NCBI GenBank assembly: GCA_035458865.1
Contig: DATHYZ010000077.1
Span: 1-28,410 of the forward strand
Direction: 5' to 3'
Length of the DNA stretch: 28,410 nt
Origin: DATHYZ01 sp035458865
GTDB taxonomy: Bacteria; Chloroflexota; Limnocylindria; Limnocylindrales; CSP1-4
The notes under the pieces were generated by a model. It was not told where the DNA came from. It did not search any database and saw only the letters and a program-made list of their open reading frames with translations. Below, piece by piece: positions 14,659 to 21,683 of the stretch (position 1 is the first letter of the stretch; the number at the start of each line of letters is the position of its first letter). Made by a program: the position numbers and the translations under genes.

Positions 14659-15885
14659 TCAGCCGGGAAGGACCAGGGCCTCCCGCGGGAACCGCGTCAG
14701 GCGCTCCACGCTCCGCGCCTCGACGTCGACATGGATCAGGTCCTCGATCCGGACGCCGGTCCGCCCCCCGAGGTACACGCCCGGCTCGACCGAGAACACC
14801 GTGGGGCTCGGGAGCGGCGCCTCCGCTGCCACCCGCGACAGGCTCGGCGCCTCGTGGGTCGCGAGGCCGATCCCGTGACCGGTCCCGTGACCGAAGTGTC
14901 CCCCGTGCCCCGCCGCGTCGATGACCTGCCGCGCCGCGGCGTCGACGGCGCGCCCGGACGGCATGGTCCCGTCGGCCACCGACCGCTCGACCAGGTCGAT
15001 CGCCGCAGCCTGGGCACGGGCGACCAGCTCGTAGACGGCCAGGTCGCGGGCGGCGGGCTCCCCGACGAAGAGCGTCCGGGTCATGTCGCTCCGGTAGCCG
15101 GCCACCTGCGCCCCGAAGTCGAAGAGCATCACCCGGCCCGCCCGCAGGCGTCGGTCGCCCGGGGACCCGTGGGGCAGCGCCGCCTGCGCTCCGGCCAGGG
15201 CGGCGACGTCGAAGGCCAGCGCCTCCGCGCCGTGCTCGCGCATCAGGACCTCGAGCCGCCAGGCCAGCTCGCGCTCGGTCGCCCCCGGGCGGATGATCGG
15301 GAGCAGCGCCGCCAACGCCCGGTCGGCGACCGCGGCGGCCGCCGCGATCCGCTCGACCTCCGCTGGCTCCTTGACGGCCCGGGCCTCGTCCACCCAGCGT
15401 CCGGCCGGGGCCAGCTCGACCTCGGGGGCCGCCGCAGCGAGACTCTCGTACAGGCCGAAGCTGATGTCGTCGGCCGGCACCGCGATCCTGCGCGCTCCGA
15501 TGCCGGTCACGAGCTCGCGCCAGCGGGCCGGGAGATCGTAGGTCACGGCCTCGACGCGGGCCCCCGGGGCCTCGCGCCGGCACTGCAGCGTGTACCGCGT
15601 GTCCGCCAGGACCACGACCTCGTCCATCGAGACGAGGAACCGACCCGAGTGGCCCGCCACCTTCTCCTCGCCCTCGCCCAGGGCGACCCCGGTCAGGTAG
15701 CGGATCTCCTCGCGACGGAGCCCGAAGTAGGCGTCGACGCCGGCTGCCGAGAGTCGGGCGCGCAGGCGCCCGAGGCGCACCGGCCGGGCCGCCCGGTCGG
15801 CGTCCTCCCATGCCCGCAGACGCCGGGCCGTCGGGGGGGCCGCGAAGTCGGCCGGCACGGGGAGCCGGCTCCGGCGACGGGTCAC
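14659..15885 (-). CDS. M24 family metallopeptidase (Xaa-Pro aminopeptidase/dipeptidase type)
   Basis: 408 residues. The N-terminal creatinase-like domain (about 40-165) is followed by the pita-bread catalytic domain. The dinuclear metal ligands are intact: D256 (FDFGA), D267 (SDMTRT), H337 (HGTGHGIGL), E367 (VEPG) and E381 (RIEDL), with catalytic H344 in THEAP. The family releases N-terminal residues preceding proline from peptides in the cytoplasm; dipeptidase versus aminopeptidase specificity cannot be told. The GTG at 15885 gives about 36 extra N-terminal residues; an in-frame GTG at 15780 would give a more usual N-terminus. There is no clear SD, but a possible 17-codon leader frame ends in a GTGA overlap with this start. 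A hairpin follows the stop. Confidence 0.9.
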   Translation of the reverse strand: MTRRRSRLPVPADFAAPPTARRLRAWEDADRAARPVRLGRLRARLSAAGVDAYFGLRREEIRYLTGVALGEGEEKVAGHSGRFLVSMDEVVVLADTRYTLQCRREAPGARVEAVTYDLPARWRELVTGIGARRIAVPADDISFGLYESLAAAAPEVELAPAGRWVDEARAVKEPAEVERIAAAAAVADRALAALLPIIRPGATERELAWRLEVLMREHGAEALAFDVAALAGAQAALPHGSPGDRRLRAGRVMLFDFGAQVAGYRSDMTRTLFVGEPAARDLAVYELVARAQAAAIDLVERSVADGTMPSGRAVDAAARQVIDAAGHGGHFGHGTGHGIGLATHEAPSLSRVAAEAPLPSPTVFSVEPGVYLGGRTGVRIEDLIHVDVEARSVERLTRFPREALVLPG

Positions 15886-15935
15886 GGTCGCCGTGCCGGG
15901 ACCTGGGCCGGCCCGCCTCGGATGGAGCGCTGCAT
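15882..15935 (-). CDS. Possible 17-codon leader ORF of the peptidase gene
   Basis: ATG at 15935 opens a frame encoding MQRSIRGGPAQVPARRP, whose TGA overlaps the GTG start of the M24 peptidase as GTGA. The ATG lies six bases downstream of a TATCCT box, so it would sit at the very 5' end of the transcript. It could couple translation to the peptidase or be chance. The peptide is basic and resembles nothing I know. Confidence 0.2.
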   Translation of the reverse strand: MQRSIRGGPAQVPARRP

Positions 15936-15941
15936 CGCTCG

Positions 15942-15947
15942 AGGATA
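15942..15947 (-). promoter_or_regulatory. Candidate -10 box upstream of the M24 peptidase
   Basis: TATCCT on the minus strand in the spacer between the permease and peptidase genes. It matches TATAAT at four positions and has a predicted transcription start near 15935. The -35 region is not recognisable. A small hairpin (GGACC/GGTCC, 15960-15975) lies upstream, just after the permease stop. Confidence 0.35.
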
Positions 15948-15981
15948 CGGTCTCGCGAGGGACCAGAGGAGGTCCTGACGC

Positions 15982-18366
15982 TCAGAACGACCGGTCGCGA
16001 ACGATCCGCCCCAGGTCGAGACGGCTCACGGCCCGCAGGGCGGGGATCTGCGAGAGCGCCCCGACCACCAGGATGGCGAGCGCGGTGAAGAGGAAGGTCG
16101 TCGGCCTGACCCGCAGGTCGAAGGTGAACATGTCGGAGCTGAACGACGCCATGAAGACCGCAGCCATCGCCCACCCCGCCAGGAGCCCGGGCACCAGGCC
16201 GACGCCGGTCAGCAGGAGGTTCTGGCCGGTCACCAGGCCACCGATCGCGCGACGGGACAGGCCGAGGGTGCGGAGGACGGCGAGCTCGGCCGACCGCTCG
16301 GTGACGTTCGCCGACATCGTGTTGTAGATGAGGGCGAAGGCCAGGACGCCCCCCAGGACGATCATGACCCCGATGAACGCGTAGAAGAGGCCCATGAAGC
16401 TCTGGGCGAGCTCGTACAGGCCCCGGGAGTCGACGTAGGCGCCGACGCCCTCGACGCGACTCAGGCTCGATCGCATGACCGCCCGGTCGACCCCCGGGTC
16501 GTAGCGGACATACAGCGCGTTGGCGAGGTCGGATCCGTCGGTCGAGGAGGGAGCGCCACCGCCGGCGAGCGAGGCCGCATATGTCAGCGAGGTGTAGGCG
16601 AACGTCCCGAGCGGCTCGTCGACGAAGCCCACGACCGGGACGGAGTCGACGCGGCCGATCCCGGCGACGTCCACCCCCACGGTGGCCCCGGCCTGGAGGT
16701 CGAGCAGGTCCCGCAGCGAGGACCCGACCACGAGACCGTCGGTCGGCACGGCGAGCGTGGCGCCACCGGGCCCCACGAGCTCGTGCATCGTCGAACCCGG
16801 CTGAAGGGCCGTGAGCGTGGTCGAGTAGCTCCCGTCGGCCGCCACGATGGCGACCGGCACGATCAGCGCGGCCTCGACGGCCGCGACGCCCGACTCCGAG
16901 CGGACATCGTCGCCCACAGCGGCGACGGACCTGCCCCCGACGAGGAGGACCGCGTCGTTCCGCTGGATGCGGACGAACTGCTGCTCGAGGAGGATCTGGA
17001 CCGTGTCGACCATCCCCCACGACACCAGGACGAGCATCGTGGCCATCACCACGCCGGCCACCGTGGCCAAGCTGCGTCGACGGGCCCGACCCAGCCCGCG
17101 GATCGCCGCGAGCCAGCGGACCGGCAGCCGCCCCAGCGGGGGGAAGACCCGCTCGAGCAGGCTGCGCCCGCCGTGCCCGGGCGGCAGCGGCCCCCGCATC
17201 GCCGAGGCCGGGCTGATCCGGCTGGCCTGCCGCGCCGGGAAGACGGCCGCGATGAAGCCGGTGAACACGCCCGTTGCCAGCCCAGCCCCGATGGTCGTCG
17301 GTCGCGCCTCCACGACCGCCGCCGGGATGCCCAGGACCCCCGTGTAGAGGCGGGTGACGACCTCGGCGAGCAGCGCTCCGCCGACGACGCCCACGAGTCC
17401 ACCGACGGAGCCCAGGACGATCCCGATCAGCGCATACCGCACGAGGATGGCGCGACCGGTGAAACCGAATGCCCGGAGCGTGCCGATGTTCGGCTGCTGG
17501 GCCGCGACCATCCGCCCCAGCATCACGTAGGTCGCGAACGCTGCGGCCGCGAGGAAGAGGGCCGGGAACATCACCGAGAGCTCGGCGAAGCCGGAGACGT
17601 CCTCCTGGAGCGCGGCGTTCGACGGCTGCTCGTCGATGGTGAAGGTGTCGACGGCACCCGCCGCCGTCACGACCTCCTCCAGGCGCTCGAGCGCTCCTGG
17701 CGGCGCGTCCTCGGCCAGGCGGAACAGTGCTTCGCTCCGGCGGGCGTCGGCGGCGAGGCCACCGACCAGCGCCTCGGGCGCGAAGATCACCCCGAAGTCG
17801 TCGGGCAGGACCAGCAGCTCCTGGCGGCTCCGCGCCAGCCACAGGTACTCCGGCGACACGGCGATGCCGATCACCTGGAGATCCTGCGGTCCTGCCGGCG
17901 TGGCGATCCGGACCGCGTCCCCGGGTCCCAGGCCCCAGTGCTCGGCCGTCCGACGCTCGACGACGACGGCGTCCGAGCGGGCCGGGTCGAGCGTCTCCCC
18001 GTCGACGATGATCAGCCCGTTCACGGCAGGTCGGCCATCGGGCGGCATCCCGATGGCGCGGCCCAGCAGCGTGTGTCCGGGACGGAACTCGAGGGGCACG
18101 TCGGCGACGGTCCGGACCGCCGTCGCCTCGACACCCGCCACGGTCCCTCCGGTGGCGGCGATCTCCTCGGATGGCCCGCCGATCGCCGTGAGGTCGGCGA
18201 GCCGCTGTTCCCGGTAGATCTGCTCGTACGACGCCGTCAGATTGAGGAAGGCGTCGAACGACGAAGCGAAGAGGGCGACCCCAAGGGCGACGACCACGAC
18301 GACCGAGAGGACCTGGCCGGGTCGCCTGAGGAGGTCGCGCCAGAGCGCCCGCGTCAGGTCACTCAC
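15982..18366 (-). CDS. ABC transporter permease, two FtsX/MacB-type modules
   Basis: 794 residues. It has an N-terminal membrane helix (about 18-40), a large MacB-PCD-like extracytoplasmic domain, and three helices at about 265-385 (first FtsX module, with MVAAQQPNIGTLRAFGFTGRAI). A fifth helix (about 430-455) follows with a second extracytoplasmic domain, and finally three helices of the second FtsX module (SANVTERSAELAVLRTLGLS near 690). This duplicated 4+4 layout belongs to LolE/MacB-like type VII ABC systems, which do mechanical work on the envelope or extrude lipids or peptides. The substrate is unknown. GTG at 18366 overlaps the ATPase stop as GTGA with GGAG eight bases upstream; an adjacent in-frame GTG at 18369 is the alternative. 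Confidence 0.92.
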   Translation of the reverse strand: MSDLTRALWRDLLRRPGQVLSVVVVVALGVALFASSFDAFLNLTASYEQIYREQRLADLTAIGGPSEEIAATGGTVAGVEATAVRTVADVPLEFRPGHTLLGRAIGMPPDGRPAVNGLIIVDGETLDPARSDAVVVERRTAEHWGLGPGDAVRIATPAGPQDLQVIGIAVSPEYLWLARSRQELLVLPDDFGVIFAPEALVGGLAADARRSEALFRLAEDAPPGALERLEEVVTAAGAVDTFTIDEQPSNAALQEDVSGFAELSVMFPALFLAAAAFATYVMLGRMVAAQQPNIGTLRAFGFTGRAILVRYALIGIVLGSVGGLVGVVGGALLAEVVTRLYTGVLGIPAAVVEARPTTIGAGLATGVFTGFIAAVFPARQASRISPASAMRGPLPPGHGGRSLLERVFPPLGRLPVRWLAAIRGLGRARRRSLATVAGVVMATMLVLVSWGMVDTVQILLEQQFVRIQRNDAVLLVGGRSVAAVGDDVRSESGVAAVEAALIVPVAIVAADGSYSTTLTALQPGSTMHELVGPGGATLAVPTDGLVVGSSLRDLLDLQAGATVGVDVAGIGRVDSVPVVGFVDEPLGTFAYTSLTYAASLAGGGAPSSTDGSDLANALYVRYDPGVDRAVMRSSLSRVEGVGAYVDSRGLYELAQSFMGLFYAFIGVMIVLGGVLAFALIYNTMSANVTERSAELAVLRTLGLSRRAIGGLVTGQNLLLTGVGLVPGLLAGWAMAAVFMASFSSDMFTFDLRVRPTTFLFTALAILVVGALSQIPALRAVSRLDLGRIVRDRSF

Positions 18367-19112
18367 CACTGGAGCTCCGACGCGTCGAGCGGCACCGGCT
18401 GGAGACGATCCTCGACGACGCGTCCCGAGTGCAGGTGGACGACACGGTCGGCCATCCGGGCGATCGCAGAGTTGTGCGTGACCAGCAGGACGGTGCTGCC
18501 GAACGACCGGGCCGCCGAGTGGAGGACCCCCAGGACCTGGCGGCCCGTCTCGAGGTCGAGGGAGCCGGTCGGCTCGTCGAGCAGCAGCACGGTCGGTCGC
18601 TTCACGAGGGCCCGTGCGATCGCCACCCGCTGCTGCTCACCCCCGGAGAGGGAGCTTGGGAACCGGTCGGCCTTGTCCCCGAGACCGACCTGCTCGAGCG
18701 TCCGGGCTGCGGCGGCCCCATCGGCCCCGACCAGCTCCCCCACGAGGCTCACGTTCTCGCGCGCGGTGAGGGTCGGGATGAGGTTGAAGAACTGGAAGAC
18801 GAAGCCCACCTGGGCACGCCGGTAGTCGGTCAGGCCGCGCTCCTCGAGGGCGGTCACGTCGACCTCGTGGACGACGATCCGACCCGAGGTCGCGGGCTCG
18901 ATCCCGCCGATGAGGTTGATCAGGGTGGTCTTGCCCGATCCGCTCGGCCCGAGCACCACGACGAACTGCCCCGGATCGATGGCGAGGTCCGCCCCCCGAA
19001 GGGCGTGCACGGCGAGGTCGCCCGACCCGAACGTCTTGTGGACGGACTCCATCCGGATGACCGGACCGGGACGCGACGGCGACGGGATCGGAGGGCTCTC
19101 GGTCGCCGTCAT
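18363..19112 (-). CDS. ABC transporter ATP-binding protein (MacB/LolD family)
   Basis: 249 residues with all nucleotide-binding motifs: Walker A GPSGSGKT (55-62), Q-loop Q107 in FVFQFFNLIPTLT, signature LSGGEQQ (155-161), Walker B LLLDEPTGSLD (176-186) and switch H213. The FQxFNLxPxLTAxENV stretch is typical of the LolD/MacB/FtsE-like group that pairs with FtsX-type permeases, as here. ATG at 19112 lies four bases after the tetR stop, with AAGGAG seven bases upstream placed inside the tetR end, so tetR, ATPase and permease form one operon that the TetR protein probably controls. Confidence 0.95.
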   Translation of the reverse strand: MTATESPPIPSPSRPGPVIRMESVHKTFGSGDLAVHALRGADLAIDPGQFVVVLGPSGSGKTTLINLIGGIEPATSGRIVVHEVDVTALEERGLTDYRRAQVGFVFQFFNLIPTLTARENVSLVGELVGADGAAAARTLEQVGLGDKADRFPSSLSGGEQQRVAIARALVKRPTVLLLDEPTGSLDLETGRQVLGVLHSAARSFGSTVLLVTHNSAIARMADRVVHLHSGRVVEDRLQPVPLDASELQW

Positions 19113-19116
19113 GGCG

Positions 19117-19761
19117 TCACTCCTTTCGGGTCAGCAGCCGGTGGAGACCGCTCGCGACGTCCTCCGGATCGACGTCCGCCTCGGCCATCCGCTGCAGCAG
19201 CAACCCGTCGAGGGTCGCCCCGACGATCGTGGCGAGGACTCGCGGTGGGACGTCGGTCCGGATCTCTCCGGCCTCGGATGCCTCCTCCAGGCGACGCTCG
19301 AGCGCCGCCCGGAAGGCCTGGATCTCGCCGCCCATCCGGTCGGCCAGGACGGGATCGCGGGTCGATCGGAGCAGCACCTCGGCCATCAGCACGGCCGACC
19401 GAGAGCCGGGCTCGAACCGCTCGAGACTGGCGACGGCCTCCTGCAGCGCCAAGGCCAGCGGCCCACCTCCCGTGAGCGGTCCCACGGCAGCCGTCAACTC
19501 CGGCGCCATCCGGGCCATCGCCGCCTCACGGAGGAGGACGTCCATCGAGCCGAAGTGGTAGTGGACCAGGGCCTGGTTCACCCGAGCTCGTTCGGCCACG
19601 AGCCGGGTCGTGACCCCTCCCCACCCTCGTTCCGCGATCAGCTGGGCGGCCGCTTCCATGAGGCGGGCGCGGGTCGCAGCGCCTCGCTCGGCAGGCGGTC
19701 CGCTGCTCTCGGTCGACTCGGTCGGCGGTCGCCCGTTGACTTGGGCATCTGCCTGAGGCAT
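19117..19761 (-). CDS. TetR family transcriptional regulator
   Basis: 214 residues. The helix-turn-helix is at about 46-72 (GVTTRLVAERARVNQALVHYHF, shown in two halves: GVTTRLVAERA and RVNQALVHYHF), followed by GSMDVLLREA. The C-terminal ligand-binding region is all helical. ATG at 19761 is the only possible start before Met35, so the 25 polar N-terminal residues appear to be real. No SD precedes it; a TAGGAT box seven bases upstream implies a leaderless mRNA. A 29-bp palindrome covers the start codon and the first codons, the likely autoregulatory operator. It is followed directly by the ABC ATPase and permease genes, its presumable targets. The inducer is unknown. Confidence 0.92.
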   Translation of the reverse strand: MPQADAQVNGRPPTESTESSGPPAERGAATRARLMEAAAQLIAERGWGGVTTRLVAERARVNQALVHYHFGSMDVLLREAAMARMAPELTAAVGPLTGGGPLALALQEAVASLERFEPGSRSAVLMAEVLLRSTRDPVLADRMGGEIQAFRAALERRLEEASEAGEIRTDVPPRVLATIVGATLDGLLLQRMAEADVDPEDVASGLHRLLTRKE

Positions 19762-19769
19762 ATGCCCAA
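19741..19769. promoter_or_regulatory. 29-bp palindrome at the tetR start: probable TetR operator
   Basis: TTGGGCAT at 19741-19748 is mirrored by ATGCCCAA at 19762-19769, and an inner GCCT-G-AGGC (19751-19759) is centred on the same axis at 19755. Over the full 29 bp only one base pair position and the central base break the symmetry. It covers the ATG and the predicted transcription start and abuts the -10 box, which is where an autorepressor would act. Size and symmetry fit a TetR-family dimer or pair of dimers. Confidence 0.7.
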
Positions 19770-19774
19770 TCCTA
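19769..19774 (-). promoter_or_regulatory. -10 box of the tetR-ABC operon
   Basis: TAGGAT on the minus strand, seven bases before the tetR ATG. At this distance the transcript would begin at or next to the ATG, consistent with the missing Shine-Dalgarno sequence. No good -35 box is visible. Confidence 0.45.
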
Positions 19775-19854
19775 GCACTCGCGACAAGGACGTCCCCGGT
19801 CCCAGGCGCACCGCGAGGCCACCACGGGAGGCGACGACCTGCCGGCTGACCGGG

Positions 19855-21207
19855 CTAGAGGTAGCCGTACTTGCGGAGCTTCTCCTCGTGCTCGGCAAGC
19901 GACTTCGAGAAGTCGTGGGCTCCGCCCCCGTCCGGGATGGCGACGAAGTAGACGTAGCCGTCATCCTGGTCGGGCTGGAGCGCCGCATCGATCGAGGTGA
20001 CCGAAGGGGACGCGATCGGGCCGGGGATGAGGCCCCGGACCCGGTACGTCTGGAACCCGGCCAGCTCGGGCGGGAACTCGACGCCGGCCAGCGGCACCCC
20101 GAGCGGCTTCCAGAAGAAGTACTCCTTCCACTGCTCGAAGGGGAGCTCCCCGAGCTTGAGCGTGTCGTTGCCCCAGATGACGGTCGGATCGGCGTTGAGC
20201 AGGCTCCCGGTGTCGAGGCGGTTCTGGTAGACCCCCGCGATGAGCGGACGCTCCTCGTCGAGCACGGCCTCGCGCTCCACGATCGAGGCCAGGGTCAGGA
20301 TCTCGTAGAGGCTCAGGCCGCGCTCCGCCGGCACGGCGATGCGGTCCGGCCCGACCTCCTCGTAGAACTCGTCGAGCATCATCCGCACCAGGTCCTCGGC
20401 GTCGGTCCGCCCGTCCATGTCCGTCCGGAGCCGGTAGGTGGACGGGTAGAGATAGCCCTCCAGGGTGGCTCCCTCGGGCAGCTGCAGCCACGGATAGTCG
20501 CCCAGGATCTCCGCCGGCGGCGCGGTGACAAGGTCGTAGAAGGCCTGCGGGTCCACGCCCGAATCGACGGTCTGCAGCTTCGCCGTCATCTGCTCCAGCC
20601 GGATCCCCTCCTTGAAGGTGACGTCGGCCGTCGTGACGAAGATGCGGTCCTCCTCGAGAGCGCGGACCACCTCGCGGGGATCCATGTCGCGGCGGAGCCG
20701 GAACAGCCCGGCCTCGAGCCGATCTGCCAGCGACGCCTCCCAGGCCGCGAACTCGAAGGCCGGCCGCGACAGGATCAGGCCGTCGGCGAGCAGCCGGTCC
20801 CCCACCCGGGTCACGGTGTCCCCCCTCTCGACCACCCAGGTGACCTCGGACGGATCCGACGACGCCGGGGTCGCGAGCTCGTCGGCCAGCGACTCCTCGA
20901 CGAGCGAGGCGACGAACGGGAGCCGCCACGTGCCGGGATTGCCGATCGCCCAGCTGGCCACCGCCTCCACGGCGAGCGGGCGGAAGACGGTGATCGCGAG
21001 GACACCCATGAAGACGACGATGGCGCCCACGAAGAGGGCGAAGCGCAGCACGCTCGGACCGCCGCCGTTGCGGCCGTTGCGGGGACGACGACCTGGCGAC
21101 CCGTTGCGGCGGACCGGCGTTGCCTCCCGCTCCTGCCTGGCGTCCGCCCGGATCGGGCGGGCCTGGGAACGATCTCCCCTCGGCGATCCTCCTCGCCTCA
21201 CCGTCAT
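19855..21207 (-). CDS. mltG: Endolytic transglycosylase MltG (YceG family)
   Basis: Cleaves nascent peptidoglycan strands within the chain and so sets glycan length. 450 residues: a basic, disordered cytoplasmic tail (1-50), one transmembrane helix (about 52-76), a LysM-like segment (VVERGDTVTRVGDRLLADGL), then the YceG catalytic domain. Hallmarks are TLEGYLYPSTYRL (248-260), LASIVEREA with the catalytic Glu at 311, LLNADPTVIWG (336-346) and GLIPGPIASPSVTSIDAAL near the end. ATG at 21207 overlaps the ruvX stop as ATGA. The ruvX-mltG linkage is conserved in many bacteria. mltG appears to be the last gene of the alaS operon. Confidence 0.95.
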   Translation of the reverse strand: MTVRRGGSPRGDRSQARPIRADARQEREATPVRRNGSPGRRPRNGRNGGGPSVLRFALFVGAIVVFMGVLAITVFRPLAVEAVASWAIGNPGTWRLPFVASLVEESLADELATPASSDPSEVTWVVERGDTVTRVGDRLLADGLILSRPAFEFAAWEASLADRLEAGLFRLRRDMDPREVVRALEEDRIFVTTADVTFKEGIRLEQMTAKLQTVDSGVDPQAFYDLVTAPPAEILGDYPWLQLPEGATLEGYLYPSTYRLRTDMDGRTDAEDLVRMMLDEFYEEVGPDRIAVPAERGLSLYEILTLASIVEREAVLDEERPLIAGVYQNRLDTGSLLNADPTVIWGNDTLKLGELPFEQWKEYFFWKPLGVPLAGVEFPPELAGFQTYRVRGLIPGPIASPSVTSIDAALQPDQDDGYVYFVAIPDGGGAHDFSKSLAEHEEKLRKYGYL

Positions 21208-21683
21208 GTGCGCTCGTCCTCCGTTCGCTCCGCCCTTGCCGCCCGAGCGTCGAGCTCGTCCTGCAGGATCACTGCCGCGGCCTCCCGATCGATCCGAGCG
21301 CGTCGGGCCTCGCGCCGGGTCGGTCCAGGCGGACCACCCGCTCGCCCGCGGGGTGCAGGGCCCAGCCGCCGCTCGGCGGTCTCGCTGCTGAGTCGTTCGT
21401 CTCGAAGCGACACCGGGAGACCCAGGATGGGTTCCACGGCATCGACCCAGGCGCGCGTCCGCAGGGCCTGCGCGCCCTCATCGCCGGACATGTCCAGGGG
21501 AAGGCCGACGACCAGCTCGCTGACGCCCTGCTCGACGACGATGTGACGCAGGCGTTCCGCGTCGGCCGCCGCGTCGCGCGACCGACGGATGGTCGCCAGC
21601 GGGCGGGCGAGGCCGACAGCCGGGTCCCCGACCGCCAGACCGATGCGGCGCTCCCCCAGGTCGACCCCCAGCAACCGGCTCAC
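21204..21683 (-). CDS. ruvX: Putative pre-16S rRNA nuclease / Holliday junction resolvase RuvX (YqgF)
   Basis: 159 residues of the RNase H-like YqgF family, implicated in 16S rRNA 5'-end maturation and originally proposed as a Holliday-junction resolvase. Motifs present are GVDLGERRIGLAVGD (6-20, first Asp), VVGLPLDMSGDEG with the conserved PL-x-MSG turn, DERLSSETAERRL, and a late Asp in RIDREAAAVILQDEL. An Arg/Gly/Pro insert of about 20 residues precedes the last motif. GTG at 21683 overlaps the stop of the preceding membrane-protein gene (GTGA). Confidence 0.92.
   Translation of the reverse strand: MSRLLGVDLGERRIGLAVGDPAVGLARPLATIRRSRDAAADAERLRHIVVEQGVSELVVGLPLDMSGDEGAQALRTRAWVDAVEPILGLPVSLRDERLSSETAERRLGPAPRGRAGGPPGPTRREARRARIDREAAAVILQDELDARAARAERTEDERT

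Noticed and set aside
14549..17842. Upstream extension of the CAP-protein frame to more than 1600 codons
   Set aside because: The extension runs through the peptidase and permease genes in another frame with Arg/Gly/Pro-rich nonsense. The TTG at 14548 with GAGGAG is a credible start.
16783..21546. Long plus-strand frames opposite the ABC permease, tetR and mltG
   Set aside because: They are antisense shadows of conserved minus-strand proteins with complete motifs, and their translations are low-complexity.
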